From Eublepharis macularius (taxonomy: Eukaryota > Chordata > Lepidosauria > Squamata > Eublepharidae), in the NCBI RefSeq assembly GCF_028583425.1, contig NC_072801.1, positions 24,014,001 to 24,078,000 of the forward strand: 64,000 nucleotides of DNA, in the 5' to 3' direction. Shown here piece after piece: positions 37,401 through 49,800 of the stretch. The notes beneath the pieces are model-generated. The model was not told where the DNA came from, did no database searches, and was given only the letters and a program-made list of their open reading frames with translations. Made by a program: the position numbers and the translations under genes. Every line of letters starts with the position of its first letter. Position 1 is the stretch's first letter.

Positions 37401-38305
37401 GCAGTTCATATTTTTGGCTTATTTAAATGCTAAACTCTAAAGAAAGGGTAACGTGGTCAGGTGGTGTGATTACAGTCACATCCCTCGAAATTCGTATAGT
37501 GGAATCGCCTAGTCGTTACCCGAGACAGCATTGTGGGCTGTACTAACTTAATCGAAGGGGGAGATCGTGATGCGTCAGATATTGGAAGGTCGAACAAAAC
37601 TTGTGTAAAAAGCCCCCGTGAACAAATAGCTCATCCAAATAAAACAGCGATTACATCAAGCCATAGAGTTTATTTTTTTAAAAGTACCCGGTGCATTTCA
37701 GTATTAATTCATTGGTACGCCCCAACAAACTTCGCCACATCATTGCTTTACTTTTCACGTGATAGTTTCCAAAGTCCCGGATGTTGTAAAGAAAATGCGT
37801 CGCCATGACACCAGAGGCAAAGGGTACCTGCCTGAGCAGTTATACCTCCCAGGGTGAAAGTCGTTTGCTTCTATTCCCTTTCGTGTGGCAGGGCGGGCAA
37901 TTTATTTTAACAGATGAAAAATTGCCTGATGCTTATTTACCCCTCAATCCTATTTTACAGCCAAATGTTGCATCACAAACTCATAGGAATTAGGTTTTGG
38001 TTATCGGATTAAATTCCATATAAATTTTTTGCAGATGCTCCCCCCCCCCCCTTAGCTGAGCTGGCTTCAGACATGCGAATCACTTCCTGCTCTCCCTCTA
38101 ATGGCCTCATAAGACAGCAGGAGGTTGATAGCAGAGAGAAAGTAGCGATGGGGGAAAGCATGTCAAAGTTATTTGGTATTTCCTGTGCAGTGTCCAATAA
38201 TGGTTTCCTAACGTTCTTCTGTGCTGACATTTGTGCCTGCAAATTTTACATCGATACCCAGGACATCACATCTGACGCTTCAGCTGGAGGAAAATTTTGC
38301 TAGTC
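37401..38305. other. EIF3B-SNX8 spacer, nothing recognised
   Basis: Contains an E-box-like CACGTG at 37758 and a C-run at 38041. No exon or RNA gene was found. Confidence 0.5.
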
Positions 38306-38309
38306 TTTA

Positions 38310-38655
38310 AGACTCCTATTTAATTTTTTCTTGGATAATTGACTCCCATCACCGTTGCATGATGCAAACGTATTTATAGCAGACACAATTTTTACTTCTA
38401 CACTCAGAAGGTATTTTTTACATCTTTTTCTAAGCATTGCTGGGTTTTTGCCTATGTACTCATTTATATGCATTGTTTAATATGTCATATATAAAATCTA
38501 TGCATTGTTCAGATGTCAGCTCCATTTCACATTTTTACAATTCCTAGTTCTATTACATTGCTTATTAGATGTATCATCCTGTTGGTTGCATTGATTTGCA
38601 TTGTGTAATCTGCCTTGAGTCTCAGTGAGAAAGGCAGACTATAAATAACGTAAAT
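38310..38655 (+). repeat. L2-type LINE 3' end
   Basis: Ends TTGTGTAATCTGCCTTGAG, TCTCAGTGAGAAAGGCAGAC, TATAAATAACG, the tail shared with the RT-bearing LINE at 22.1 kb. The 5' limit is approximate. Confidence 0.65.
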
Positions 38656-39251
38656 TTAGAATGTTGCAAAATGCTTTCTGGATTTTATATTAGCAATAAC
38701 AACAAAGCTGTTTTAAGTACCTGACTTGGCACTTTGAAACGTTCCCTACTGATATCTACATAGGTACTCTGTAAGCTTGACAGTGTGTGTGCAAATCTTG
38801 TTCATGATACAATTTTATTTTAGCCTTTGCAAACAGTCTGCCTATTACTCTACTAGAGAAGGTTTTATCTATTTCCATGCTGCTGCCTTTACAGATTAAA
38901 ATCTTATCTATGTTCCAGTAATGTAGATGCTAACTCCCCCTCTGGACAAGCTTTACATTAATCTCTCTTCCCCAAGCTTCCTATTTCATAAGTCTCTGAG
39001 CTTTGTGCTCCACTCTAGAGTCTGGTAACATTTTTACTTGTGTGAGTTTTTAGTTGCTGCTTGTGAACTTTTTAATGATAAGGTGTATTTTTGCTCCGGT
39101 ACACCATCTCGGTTGGACCTTCATCTGTTTGAAGTTTCTTGTGAGCCCAAAGCATCCACTGTGTTCTGCCCTTACATCTTTCCAGTTAGCTTCCATTGGG
39201 GGCAGATAATTTTATGTATCTCTGCGTTAGGTGTTGGGATTGTCAGTAGAA

Positions 39252-39605
39252 AACCAGTGTCATTTAATGGTTAAATAGCAGAGGCCAGTAGCACCTTTAA
39301 GACTAACCAACTTTACTGTAGCATAAGCTTTCAAGAACCACGGTTCTTTTTGTCAGATCTGTAAGTCAGATCTGATGAAGAGAGCTGTGGTGATCGAAAG
39401 CTTATGCTACAGTAAAGTTGGTTACTCTTAAAGGTGCTACTGGACAGACTAATAGGGCAAACTCCTCTGGATTTAATGGTTAGAGTGTCAAGCTAGGATC
39501 TGAGAGACCCAGGATCAAATCCCCTTATTGCCATGGAAGCTCACTGGGTGAACTAGGGTAGGCCAGCCATGCAGGTTATAAGGCTGGTCTAGATAGTAAC
39601 CTTGA
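39252..39605 (+). repeat. tRNA-SINE split by a palindromic repeat
   Basis: Head AACCAGTGTCATTTAATGGTTA (39252-39273) resumes at 39471 as ATTTAATGGTTAGAGTGTCA, then GGGAGACCC-like GAGAGACCCAGG and B box GATCAAATCCCC. The insert 39274-39470 is flanked by ATTTAATGGTTA on both sides. Confidence 0.8.
39262..39482 (+). mobile_element. Full palindromic GCATAAGCTT repeat with 12-bp target duplication
   Basis: Two inverted arms: AGCACCTTTAAGACTAACC, GCATAAGCTTTC on the left and GAAAGCTTATGCTACAG, CTCTTAAAGGTGCTACTGG on the right, around a CAGATCTG centre. The direct repeat ATTTAATGGTTA lies at 39262-39273 and 39471-39482. It is a common amniote repeat whose family I cannot name with certainty. Confidence 0.78.
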
Positions 39606-39713
39606 GCCAGGTGGCTGTCACAACTTGGCAACTGTCTTGCAGTGTGAATGGCAAGAGTTCTGTGGGACCAGGGTAAGAAAATTAACTCATCAGGGAAAAG
39701 ATCAGGCTAGAGC

Positions 39714-39912
39714 TGTTCTCACTCTGACCTGGATAGCCCAGGCAAACCCAGTCTCATCGGATCGGGGAAGCTAAGTGAGGTCAGCCTTGGTTTGTAACTG
39801 GATGGGAGACAGGCAATGGCAAATCACCTCCTGTTAGCCGCTTGTCTTGAAAACCCGGGGGGGGGGGTGTCGCTGGAAGTCTGCTGTGACTTGGTGGCAC
39901 TTTTCCCCATCA
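39714..39912 (+). repeat. 5S rRNA-derived SINE
   Basis: CCTGGATAGCCCAGGCAAAC, CTCATCGGATCGGGGAAGC, TAAG, GGTCAGCCTTGG and GGATGGGAGAC are degraded 5S rRNA with its internal control region. Then GGCAATGGCAAATCACCTCC and CTTGAAAACCC follow, typical of the reptilian 5S SINE. Confidence 0.85.
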
Positions 39913-40125
39913 GACCGGTTCTTCTAAACAGGGAGTTTTCCTACCTGGAAGGCATTTTTGAGCGTTACGGTGCTTTCAGCTGGTTCAGTTCCACCTGCAG
40001 CAGGGAACGTGCTCTGCACACGCCCAGGGGCATTCTCCTTGTTGGTTGCCCTCCAGCACAACTAACAGCCTATCCTGAGTTCAGTGTCATAAATCCCCTC
40101 GGGCTTTGCCGTATGATCAGGTCTT

Positions 40126-40300
40126 AAACACCCAATCCTAGCCATGTGTACTTGGAAGTAAGGCCGGGCTTTGCACCCCAACAAACCGAGAATTGATTGA
40201 GTGGATGGACTCCCTCCGAGTTCTGTTTGGGGGCCAAATTCGCAGCTGCCTGGGCATGTTATATGTTTACTCGGAAGCAGGACCACGGGGAAGGGGGGTC
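40126..40300. repeat. Fragment of CAATCCTA / GGAAGTAAG repeat
   Basis: CACCCAATCCTAGCCATGTG, ACTTGGAAGTAAGGC and further on ATGTTTACTCGGAAGCAGGA match a common squamate foldback family. Diverged; limits uncertain. Confidence 0.45.
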
Positions 40301-40860
40301 CACCCCTTGAAAAAGAGTGCAGTAGCCGCGCCCTCACTGTACACCCCGCAGCCCCTCCGTTTCAAAACTCCTCGGGGGGGGGGTGCGGAGCTGCTCGCTG
40401 CGGACCGAAATCGAAGCCAGCCCCCCCCCCCCCCCCAGCCGTGTTTACTCGGCACCAAGCCCGCTCCCCTGCGCCGGCGTTGCAACCGATTGCAGCATGA
40501 ACGGAGGAGGCGGAGGATCCATTCGGTTCGTCCCCAGCGGGCCGAAGGAGGCCAAAGTCGGAGCGAGCCTGCCTCGGCGGGGCTTCTCTTCGCTGGGTCT
40601 CTGCCCGCCCTTGCGGGAGGGGAGGGGAGGCGGGGAAGCGAGCGGAGCGCCTTCCCTCCTTTCCTCACATGACTGCGGGCGAAGGGACAGGCATGGAGGG
40701 GCAGCCGCCCGCGGACCCCGGCGCCTCAGGTAAGGCGGGCGGGCAGAGACCCGCGCAGGGGGCTCGGGGGCGGCGGAACGGACCTCTCGGGAAAGGGGCC
40801 TCAGGCCCGTCACCTCTCCGCCCCGTGGAGGGAAGGGGCGGCGTCGCGTCACGGGTGTGA
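40300..40860 (+). promoter_or_regulatory. SNX8: SNX8 CpG island and 5' region
   Basis: Dense CpG and GC from about 40300 to 40860 surround exon 1. No TATA box was seen. A 16-C run lies near 40422. Upstream ATGs at 40383 and 40498 are in another frame. Confidence 0.7.
40669..40729 (+). CDS. SNX8: SNX8 coding exon 1
   Basis: 61 nt: MTAGEGTGMEGQPPADPGAS, donor CAG|GTAAGG, exit phase 1. It is assigned by reading frame, CpG island and splice phase, as the sequence itself is not conserved. The Met at 40693 may be the true start. Confidence 0.72.
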
Positions 40861-43800
40861 GGGGCGCCTCTGCTCTGTCCCTGCAGGTTTTACTCCCATG
40901 AAGCCCGCTTTTTGCGTTGCTGAAAGGGCATTTTGTGCTTCCAGACAAATCCCGTTGTTTTCTGGTTTTGTAGCACGCCTTGAGCCTCAGCGGGAAAGAT
41001 AGACTAGAAATGTGCTTTTCGGTGAGATGCGCCTGAATGAGGGGGATTATCCCATAGACCCGACATGAATGAAAGGGGCTGGGGTCTCAAGCCTTCCCAA
41101 GGCCTCTTTTCTTGATGTAGTTTCAGGGGTTGACATCAGTTCGCCTCCGTTTCATCCACACAACAGCCCTGTGAGGTAGGCTAAGCTGAGAATGGGTGGC
41201 TGCCCCAAGGTCTCCCTGCAGGCTGCCATGGCTGAGTGGGGATTTGAGCCGGGGTTTCCCAGATCCTAGCTCGACACTCTAACTACTGCACTGCATTGCG
41301 CTCTTCTTTTTACAAACACAAATATGTAAGGTTGCCAACTTAGGGTTGGGAAATTCCTGGAGATTTGGGGGTGCGGCCTGGGGAAGATGGGTTTTGGAGA
41401 GAGGAGGGACCTCAGCGGGATAAAGTGCCATAGAGTCCACCCTCCAGAGCATCCATTTTCTCCAGGGTAACTGATCTCTGTTACCTGGAGCTTAGTTGTA
41501 ATTCCCAGAGATCTTCAGGTCCCACCTGGAGGTTGGCAACCCTAAATTGTTGGCCATATAGTTCATGAGTAGATTGTGAGCTCTGCCTACATAAGATTCT
41601 GCTTTCAAAATCCAGCATCTCCTGCTTACAGGTTCGTGAGAAGACAGCTAGGTCTATGGGACGACTGTTGGCAAACTGAGGGCCTTTAGCTCGGATAGAA
41701 CTGGATTCAGTATGAAGCAACTTCTTCATGTATATATTCTTACTTCATTTATACCCCACATTTCTTCTCAGTGGGAGCCCATCATTCTCTTCACTTCCAT
41801 TTTTCTCCTCACAACAACCCTGTGAAGTAGGTTCGGCTGAGAGTCTGTGACTGGCCAAAGTTCATCCATCAAACTTCCATGGCAGAGTGGGGAATCGAAC
41901 CTAGGTCTCCCATATCCTAGTCTGTCATTCTAGCCTCTATACCACACTGGCTCTCATATGTGGGAAACATCTTACAACTCCAGCACCATTTGAGATGGAC
42001 TCTTGCTTTGTTACAGATGTTTTCCTAAACTAGGTTCTCTGTTGCTAGACATTTTTTTACATGTGAATTGTGTACGTTCTGGTCTTTGCTTATGTTAGTC
42101 AACGTCCATTTCAAGTGAGAGACAGTGAGTGAGCTGCCACATCAGTACCCTTTATCCTGGGGAGATGGCTAACCCAGATGTTGAGCCATGCTTAGCAGAT
42201 ATATTTTCGAAGGCTTGTCGAATGCATAGCAGGTTTGTTTTTTATGGTAGTGGTGCACACTGGCTTCTCTATGCTTAATACTTCAGGGAAATTTGACACT
42301 GTCAAATGTTGGATGCTATCCTTGGAATCCGGCTCTCCATGGTTTCAATTTTGGGAGGGGGGGGGTCAAGGGAGAAATATATTTCAGTTCAAGGAGAAAG
42401 ATTTAACTTTGCTTGAAGAAATGTGTACAGTATGCAGGCCAACCCTGTGATCAAAAAGGTAGATGTTTTGTGGCCTGTTTTGTGTGACATGAGAACAGCA
42501 ATTGAACTTGTGGTTCAGCTTGTTTGAAATATGTATGGGAATCCTTATAGTGAATTATTTCGCTTTAATAGTGGCAGTGCAGTCTTAAGCAGAGTTATCT
42601 CCCTAAGTCCATTGAAGTCATTAGCCTTAATAAGGTATAACTGTATTTAGGACTGTACTTTTGAATACTCAGCAATAACAAAAAGCTTTCTGAAGTCTTC
42701 CTTCTGTGCCAAAATCCATGTCTTTTTCCTTTGGCTTTATTTATTAAACCTGTCTGATACATCAGACTATTAAATTGGCTGAAATTCAGTTGTTCAGTAG
42801 CTTTGGAAAGGAAATGGCAGCTGGCCTGTATTTTTCAGCATTGCCTTTACTGTTAACATAAGTGCTCTTTGTGAAGTAGGCCTGGAGACAGTAATGCTTC
42901 TATTCTCCTCTGGCGAGCAGGAGTTGACTCCAGGTGACCAAGTAGGGAAGTTTTCATAAACAGGAAGACTTGGCAATTCATTTTAGGCTGTGATTGATTG
43001 ATTCAATTTCTAGCCTGCCCTCCTCACAAGCAGGCTCAGGGCAGGTTACAACATCATAGTCACATACAGATACATAGGCATATATAAAAACAAAAGGAAT
43101 GAATATACCATAAAATACAATATAAAATACAATATAAGTATCAAGACACAAGATTACTCCATGTGGTATGTGCCACAGATACCTAAAGCAGAGGCTTATG
43201 CAGAAATAAGTCTCACCAAGTTAAGTCCTCAATAAGTATACATGGGATTGCCACTTCAAGTACTTGCGGATTTGCACAGGTTTCTTCATAACGACATGTG
43301 CAGAGCAATCAGATTATTGTCTACTTTAATCATAAAGAAAAGTGCGTGGACAGCTTAGAAGTATTGTCAGAAGTTCACAGAAGTTTCTTGTGGAAGTCCA
43401 CATCATGCCTATTTATGGTTGTCTTCATCACCATGTGAATAACCTCAAAAAGAGAATGGGAGAAAGGGACTACCTTCTTTGGTTTGCCCCCCAGAATGCT
43501 GCCTGGTTGTTTAGAAATGATTTTTATTTAACCATTGTCAACCAGGCTGGAAAGCAGAGCATTAGACATAAATCAGCAAACCTAACCAAAAAAGTAAGCA
43601 GCTTAGGCTTGTGATCTCCCATAACTGCGATGCCTTTTCCTGAGTGCCAAACATACCGCTAAATCTGGAGTTGCATCTTCATTCCAATGGCAAATCTTTA
43701 ACTACTTAGAGTAGCATGTTAGAGAAAAAAATGCACCTTTTGTAAGGCGGACTTTGTATCTCCAGTTTTAAATTATTGTTAAGGGGAGGTTTGAGTTCCA

Positions 43801-46800
43801 CTCTTGAGTGTGGCCTTTAGGCAGAATAATACAGAAAGCTCTCTAGCATATGGAATGGCTTTTAAGCCAGGTTCTCAAACTATGAGGCAAACCTTCCTAA
43901 TTCTAACTGTGAGGTGCTTCCCTCCTTTCCTACATGTGGTCCACCTTTTTAGGCATGTCTGGGAGACCCAGTACTGCCTTGCTAATCCTTCTGTTTTTGC
44001 CTAGAAGTGTCACAACTGTGAGATCAGCAGGCCACCATGCTTGGTATACTCAGGGCTTTTTTTCTGGGAACAGAGGTGGTGGAATTCAGTGGGTTGCCAG
44101 CACAGGACCACACAATGATGTCACTTTGGGTCATCTGGAACAAGGTTTTTTTTTTAAGTTTAAATGGCCCTCGGTGAAAATGGTTACATGGCTGGTGGCC
44201 CCGCCCCCTGATCTCCAGACAGAGGGGAGTTTAGATTGCCCTCCGTGCCATGGCATGGAGGGCAATCTCAACTCCCCTCTGTCTGGAGATCAGGGGGCGG
44301 GGCCACCAGCCATGTCACCATTTTCAAGAGGCGCCAGAACTCCGTTCCACAGCGTTTCAGCTGAAAAAAAAGCCCTGGGTATACTGATTCAGCTTCATGT
44401 ACATGACCATTTCTGGTGCTGGTTTGTGAGGGATTAGAAGAAGGCTACTAACTCTGCTTAGAATGTTGCCATTAGGTGGATTGACTTTGATCGCAATGTT
44501 GTTGGTTGGGGATGGCTTTTTCTCTGGTGTCTGGCTAGACCTGGATTTCGTTTTTTTCCCCCTTTCGGGCTTTTACCCACTTGCTTGAATCATCTGAAGA
44601 TGAATGTAGCAGAGTGCAGAATGGGTTTTATGAATTTATTGGAGAAGGTGCTGGTGAATGGGTCGTTCTGCCTTGGGGCAAAGCTCCACAGCAGAGGAGG
44701 CATCATGGAGAATATTCCCCAAGTCAGATCAATGGCTTCCAAGCCTACTGCCTTTGGGAGATATTTTCTACATCATCTTGCCTGCCTTTTCAGCTGTGAA
44801 ACGGCTAAATGTTACAGAAGATTCTGGGGCATATTCTTCTGTGCGTATGCTAATAAATTAGGGACCATAGACTTCACCACTGTGTTGCCTTATGTACTAC
44901 CCATTTCCTTAAATATGTGCCCTATGTGCGACCTGTGCTTCATGCTGTCTAATGTCAGTCTCAGAATTGCTTATGTTCTGTTTCAGCATTTCTTCAACTC
45001 TGTATCGGATTCTTGCTATTGCTATGCCTTTGTAAATTTGTATTAATTTACCCTATGGCATTGTTCATAGAAATGTCCTTGATATTGACTGTACTAATCT
45101 CACACTGTGTAATCCGCCTTGAGTCTCAGTGAGAAAGGTGTACATAAATAAATAATACTCTGTTCATGGAAGATGCACCAGCTGCTGAGGAGATGGACCC
45201 TCTGCTTAGCCGACAGTTGGGGGCTTTCAGTTCTGAATGCTGGCCTTGCCCTAACACCACCAAATTGGCACTTGGGGAGGGGGACACTGTGATGTCACAA
45301 ATGCTGGGCAGTTACCCCTAATTCGCCATGTTCAATTGATGGATCTGGGTACCTTAAAGCACATTGTGGAAATATTTGCATAAGGCCACCCAATGAATTC
45401 ATACCCAAGCTGGGATTGGAACATGCTTCTCAATATTGAATCCCACACTGCCTAGTAAAAATGACTTTGGCTTGGTCACGCTGAAAATTCAGAGCAGTCC
45501 AGATGTTTCTCATTCGAGTTGTTTTTGAGTGCCTGTGCATGATTTTCCTGGCCTGGGGAGAAGGGAAGGATGACAGTCTGTCATTCAGAGAAGCTTTGTT
45601 GGAATGTCTGGTGAATTTTAGCCATGCTGGTGTGGGACGAGACTTCCTTTAAAAACTACTTTCATACTAGGAATTCCTTGGTAAGCAATTACATATCTAT
45701 ATATAAATAAGACTAAAGTTTTTCTTAAAGTTCAGGGCTGCGTGTATGCTGGGACTTTGTGGGTGCTTCGAAGAAGTGAACACTGTTGGTCTTGAAAGTG
45801 AACTTCCTTTTCCCGAGAATCTCCACTTTCATTTGAACAGAGAATTAAGCAGTTTATACTCCTTATGACCACTAAGGTGTGGTTGAAAGGATGAAATCTC
45901 AGGCGCTAACACATGGCTGGGGGAGTTCTAGCGCTCTGCAGAATTTCTTCCTCTTCTCCATAACTTACATAAACAGAATAAGATATGAATTCTACATACA
46001 TACTTAATCAGAGAAATTTATACATGATGTCAATGAAAGTGGCTGAGCTGGCTCAAAGAAAAATCCAAAACCAAATGTTCTGTGATGTTTTCATGCGGTC
46101 CAACCCAAAGATCATAAAACAGCATGCCAGCTTTCGAGTTCTCCAGAATTCTTCATCATACTTGGATTTAAAAGACTTCAGTTTTGTGTATTTGGGTGTG
46201 TGTCTGCTTTTGGCTTTTTAAGAGACCTGTCTTATCTAGTCCTAGGAAGATGTTTAATGAACTGCTATCTTCTGTATTCTGAAATGGATCCTGCCATTTT
46301 CACTTCTTCTTCTTCTTCTTCTTCTTCTTCCCTGAAGGCTTAGGTTCGGTTTGAAACCAGCACCATCAAATTTCATTTAACCCATGACACACCCTGCACA
46401 AAATTCAGACCGGAATTCTCAGTATCGTATCTTGAAACATAAGCCCCTCTCCATGCATACCTTTTTCATCCAACATGAAGAATGTTTTGGAGAACTTAAA
46501 AGGTCTAGGCAATGTAAATAGTTATAGAATCCATCTTTTTCTTGTTGCAGAATTTGCATTGTCATACAGAATTTTATCCTCCCCACAACACAGTGGCCAT
46601 TTCACTGTACGTAGAACCAGTGTTTCTCTTTATTCATGGTTTTGCTTCAAAGTCCAGACCCTGCAGTGGCAAAAACTTCCTGTCTTTCAGTGGTCTCTGC
46701 TCCTTAAGGAACATCCCACCACACAGTTCCTCTTGTGTACAGACTCTATTGTTTTTAGGCTTGCCAACCTCCAAGAGAGGCCTAGAGTTACAACTGATCA

Positions 46801-49800
46801 GATAACAGAGATCAGACCCCCCTGGAGAAAAGGGCTGCTCTGCTAGGTGACTCTATGGTACCATACCCTGCTGTCGCCAGGCTGCACCCCTAAATGTCCA
46901 TGGATTTTCAACCTGGAGTTGGCAACCCTGATTGTGTTTGCTGTATTCCAGTGACATGCTTTACTGTTGTTTCTTATGTAGCAATTTCTTGTTTTGGAGA
47001 TTGGGATCAATTGAGTTATAGAATTTGCATTGGGAAAAGAGGAGTACTCTGGGCCGGTTTTGTTTCATCGCCTGGTTTATGTGTATGACAGAAGCATAGT
47101 ATAGAAATATTTCAAAAAAATCTTAATTCTCTCCCAGCCATGCCCATTGTCACACCCATATCCAGGGGAAAATAGATTTTTCCACTGGATACAGCTGCAA
47201 AGACCCTTGGTGTCCGTCCCCCCCCCCCCTTACAAGCATTCCGCAGCATCAGTTTGGTCTACACGTGTAGCAAAATAAGTTTTTTGATGCCCCCTTCCAA
47301 CTTCTCTGCCTGTCAAAAAAACCCCTACCAACGAGTCACATTTTTGGCCAGCCTATTCCCTGTGGTGTTGGTTTTCTGCTTGCAGGGAGTTTCTTACTCA
47401 GAGGCACATCACACACAAAATCCCCACCATGATTCCAGTAAGTATGTAGCCCAACGTGGTATCATCTGTTTTACCATTTCGGGGGACTCTCATCTCTTCC
47501 TGCTTCACATCTAGGACAGGCCTCAGTCAAGCTCTTTTCCAGCTGCAATTGTATTTCAAGCTTGAGCCTGCTTACCGGTTCAGATTTTCTGTGCAGGTGG
47601 CCATCAGGATCTGGGCCTTTTCCTCTGCGGCTCCTTGTGTTCGGATCCCCCTCCTCACAGCAACTCCTGTCTCGTTTTAGGTCACCAGGTGAAAGTTGTT
47701 CTGCTCATGAAAAAAAAATCCTGGTTTTTGTGTTTTGATTTTTGAACTGCTTCTGTTCCCCTGTCTTATCCCCGGTACCTATGATGTAATGTTTTGCTTG
47801 TGTTTTGTGATTTTAATCGTTCTTATGTAAACCGTCTGAGAAGCGTAGGCTAAGAGAGTTCAGGGTATAATCCCCCCCCCCCCAAATAAATGAGGTAATT
47901 CCGCTACTTTTACAAGTCCTTGAAGTTTGTGATGGCTGGTTTAAAAAGTACTGAGCCATTCAGAAAAGGTCAACGTTTGCTATTGGCATCGGGAAGTGTT
48001 ATAAAAACAGAAATTAAGTGTTAACAAAATTACGTGGTGTAGAATTGGCAAATCTTCAACTCAACTTGGTGCTGGAGAAGGGAAAGACGGTGAAATGTCA
48101 ACAGCGCTCTGATTCAGTTGTGTGTTGGCACAACTGTTCGAGGGTTAGGAAAGATAGATCCCCAGACCATTGTTTTAATTGGGTGGCCAGGTAAAAGGAC
48201 TCGTTTTACCAACGTTGGAGGCATCCTGGAACAAAGCACTTGAGAAACTGGTTCCTGTGCCAATTTGCAGGAGCAATAAGCAAGTGAGGACGGGGGACCT
48301 TGAGGCATAGTCTGTCACCTGAGATGGTCAGCAAAAACATTTTTGCATGAAAACTGAATCGGCATTGAACATACGGCCTGATGCGCAGGATGTGAAGCTG
48401 CCCTGTGCTCATTCATTAAGATGGTTTATAATAAAAGGAAGTTTTTGAAACATTCATGATGTTGAATGGTTAGAAATTGTCTAAAAATAGCAAAAGGCAC
48501 TCAAAGGTAATGCATTGAAGGTTTCCTTTGCTGATTGGTGCTAGCTGGAAAAGCTAAATGGCGGCCAATCTTTACTTTTTAACTCTTGTCCGTTTCAAGT
48601 CAGCTACACGATACCATATCATCTTTGGTAACTTTAGGTATGTACTTGTAGTCGACTAAAGGCCAATTCACACAGGTCAAAGTCCATGTGTCCCCCGTGT
48701 TGACTTTGAACAGATATATTCTGGAACTTCCCAGCAGGGAATTCAGTTCCTAGGTGTGTGCAATTCCAGTTGGATTGGAGTTGGATTGGGACTATGGCAT
48801 GTGAAGAGAAACGGCTTCATCACTTCCCCCCAGTTCTGTTTTCCAAACAGGGAACAGTCTTAGGAAGCTACTGTGCCTAGTTAGGGGAACGCAAATGTAG
48901 GCACGAGTACATACAAACTGGACAATTTTTGTGCTCTTTTAGTGTACCACATTTGAGGTTTAGATTACTTGCTCACTTTCAGTTGTAGGTTGTAGGATTA
49001 AAAAAAACCCCACTCTAACTATTATTTACTTGAGAGCTGAGAAGTTGTGTGATCATGTTTAGGATTACACCTTAGCCTGTTGATTGCAATTAATCCATAA
49101 CTTCAGACTCTGTTTCTTTAGGATAAGATAGGGGAGAAGAAAGGAAATGCTGATGAATGAGGCTTTTATTATTGTGTCCAGATTTCTGGCTCTGAAAGGG
49201 ATGGGAAACATCTGGTTTTGCTAAGGGGAAATCTGGGTTCCTCATATGGCTGCAGTTGTGGGGTGGGGGGTGTCACCTTTTCTCCATGGCCGTGGCCTAA
49301 GACAGCAGTAATGACACCTCGACTTTTCTTCTTCCTGGAGGATCTTCGATGTTGTTTCCTGATGTTTTTCCTCTCCCCTTTGTTTTGGTAGCATCTGACG
49401 AAGTAAGCTTTGACTCACAGAAGCTTATGCTGTAGTAAATTCGATGGGTCTTTAAGGCACCATTGGACTCCTATTTTGTTTTGCTGCTGTTGCTACTATG
49501 ATAAAGGTTTTGTGCTTAATGGCACCTTCTGAGTTGTTTTTTTAAAAGAATGTTGGCAGACTTTCTAAACAGCTGTAAGCAGAGAGTGTCTGTTGGCTTA
49601 CAGGTATTTATAAAATCATAAATATCTGAATGAGTTGGGGGTCTAGACAGCTGACAAGCATAAAAAGTGATTCCATGAGTTTATATCTTAAGACCTTTGT
49701 AATTTAAGAGATTATTAATAAACGCACTGTTTCTCAAAAACACATTGTGCCAGTTCAGCAGTGTGTGGTTGCAGTTTTCTGTATACCAATGAACTGTCTT

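Noticed and set aside
39714-39912. 5S rRNA gene
   Set aside because: Internal control region is diverged and followed by a SINE body, so it is a 5S-derived SINE.
40193-40948. Several overlapping long frames around the SNX8 start on both strands
   Set aside because: CpG-island artefacts; only the 40669 frame joins SNX8 exon 2 in phase.
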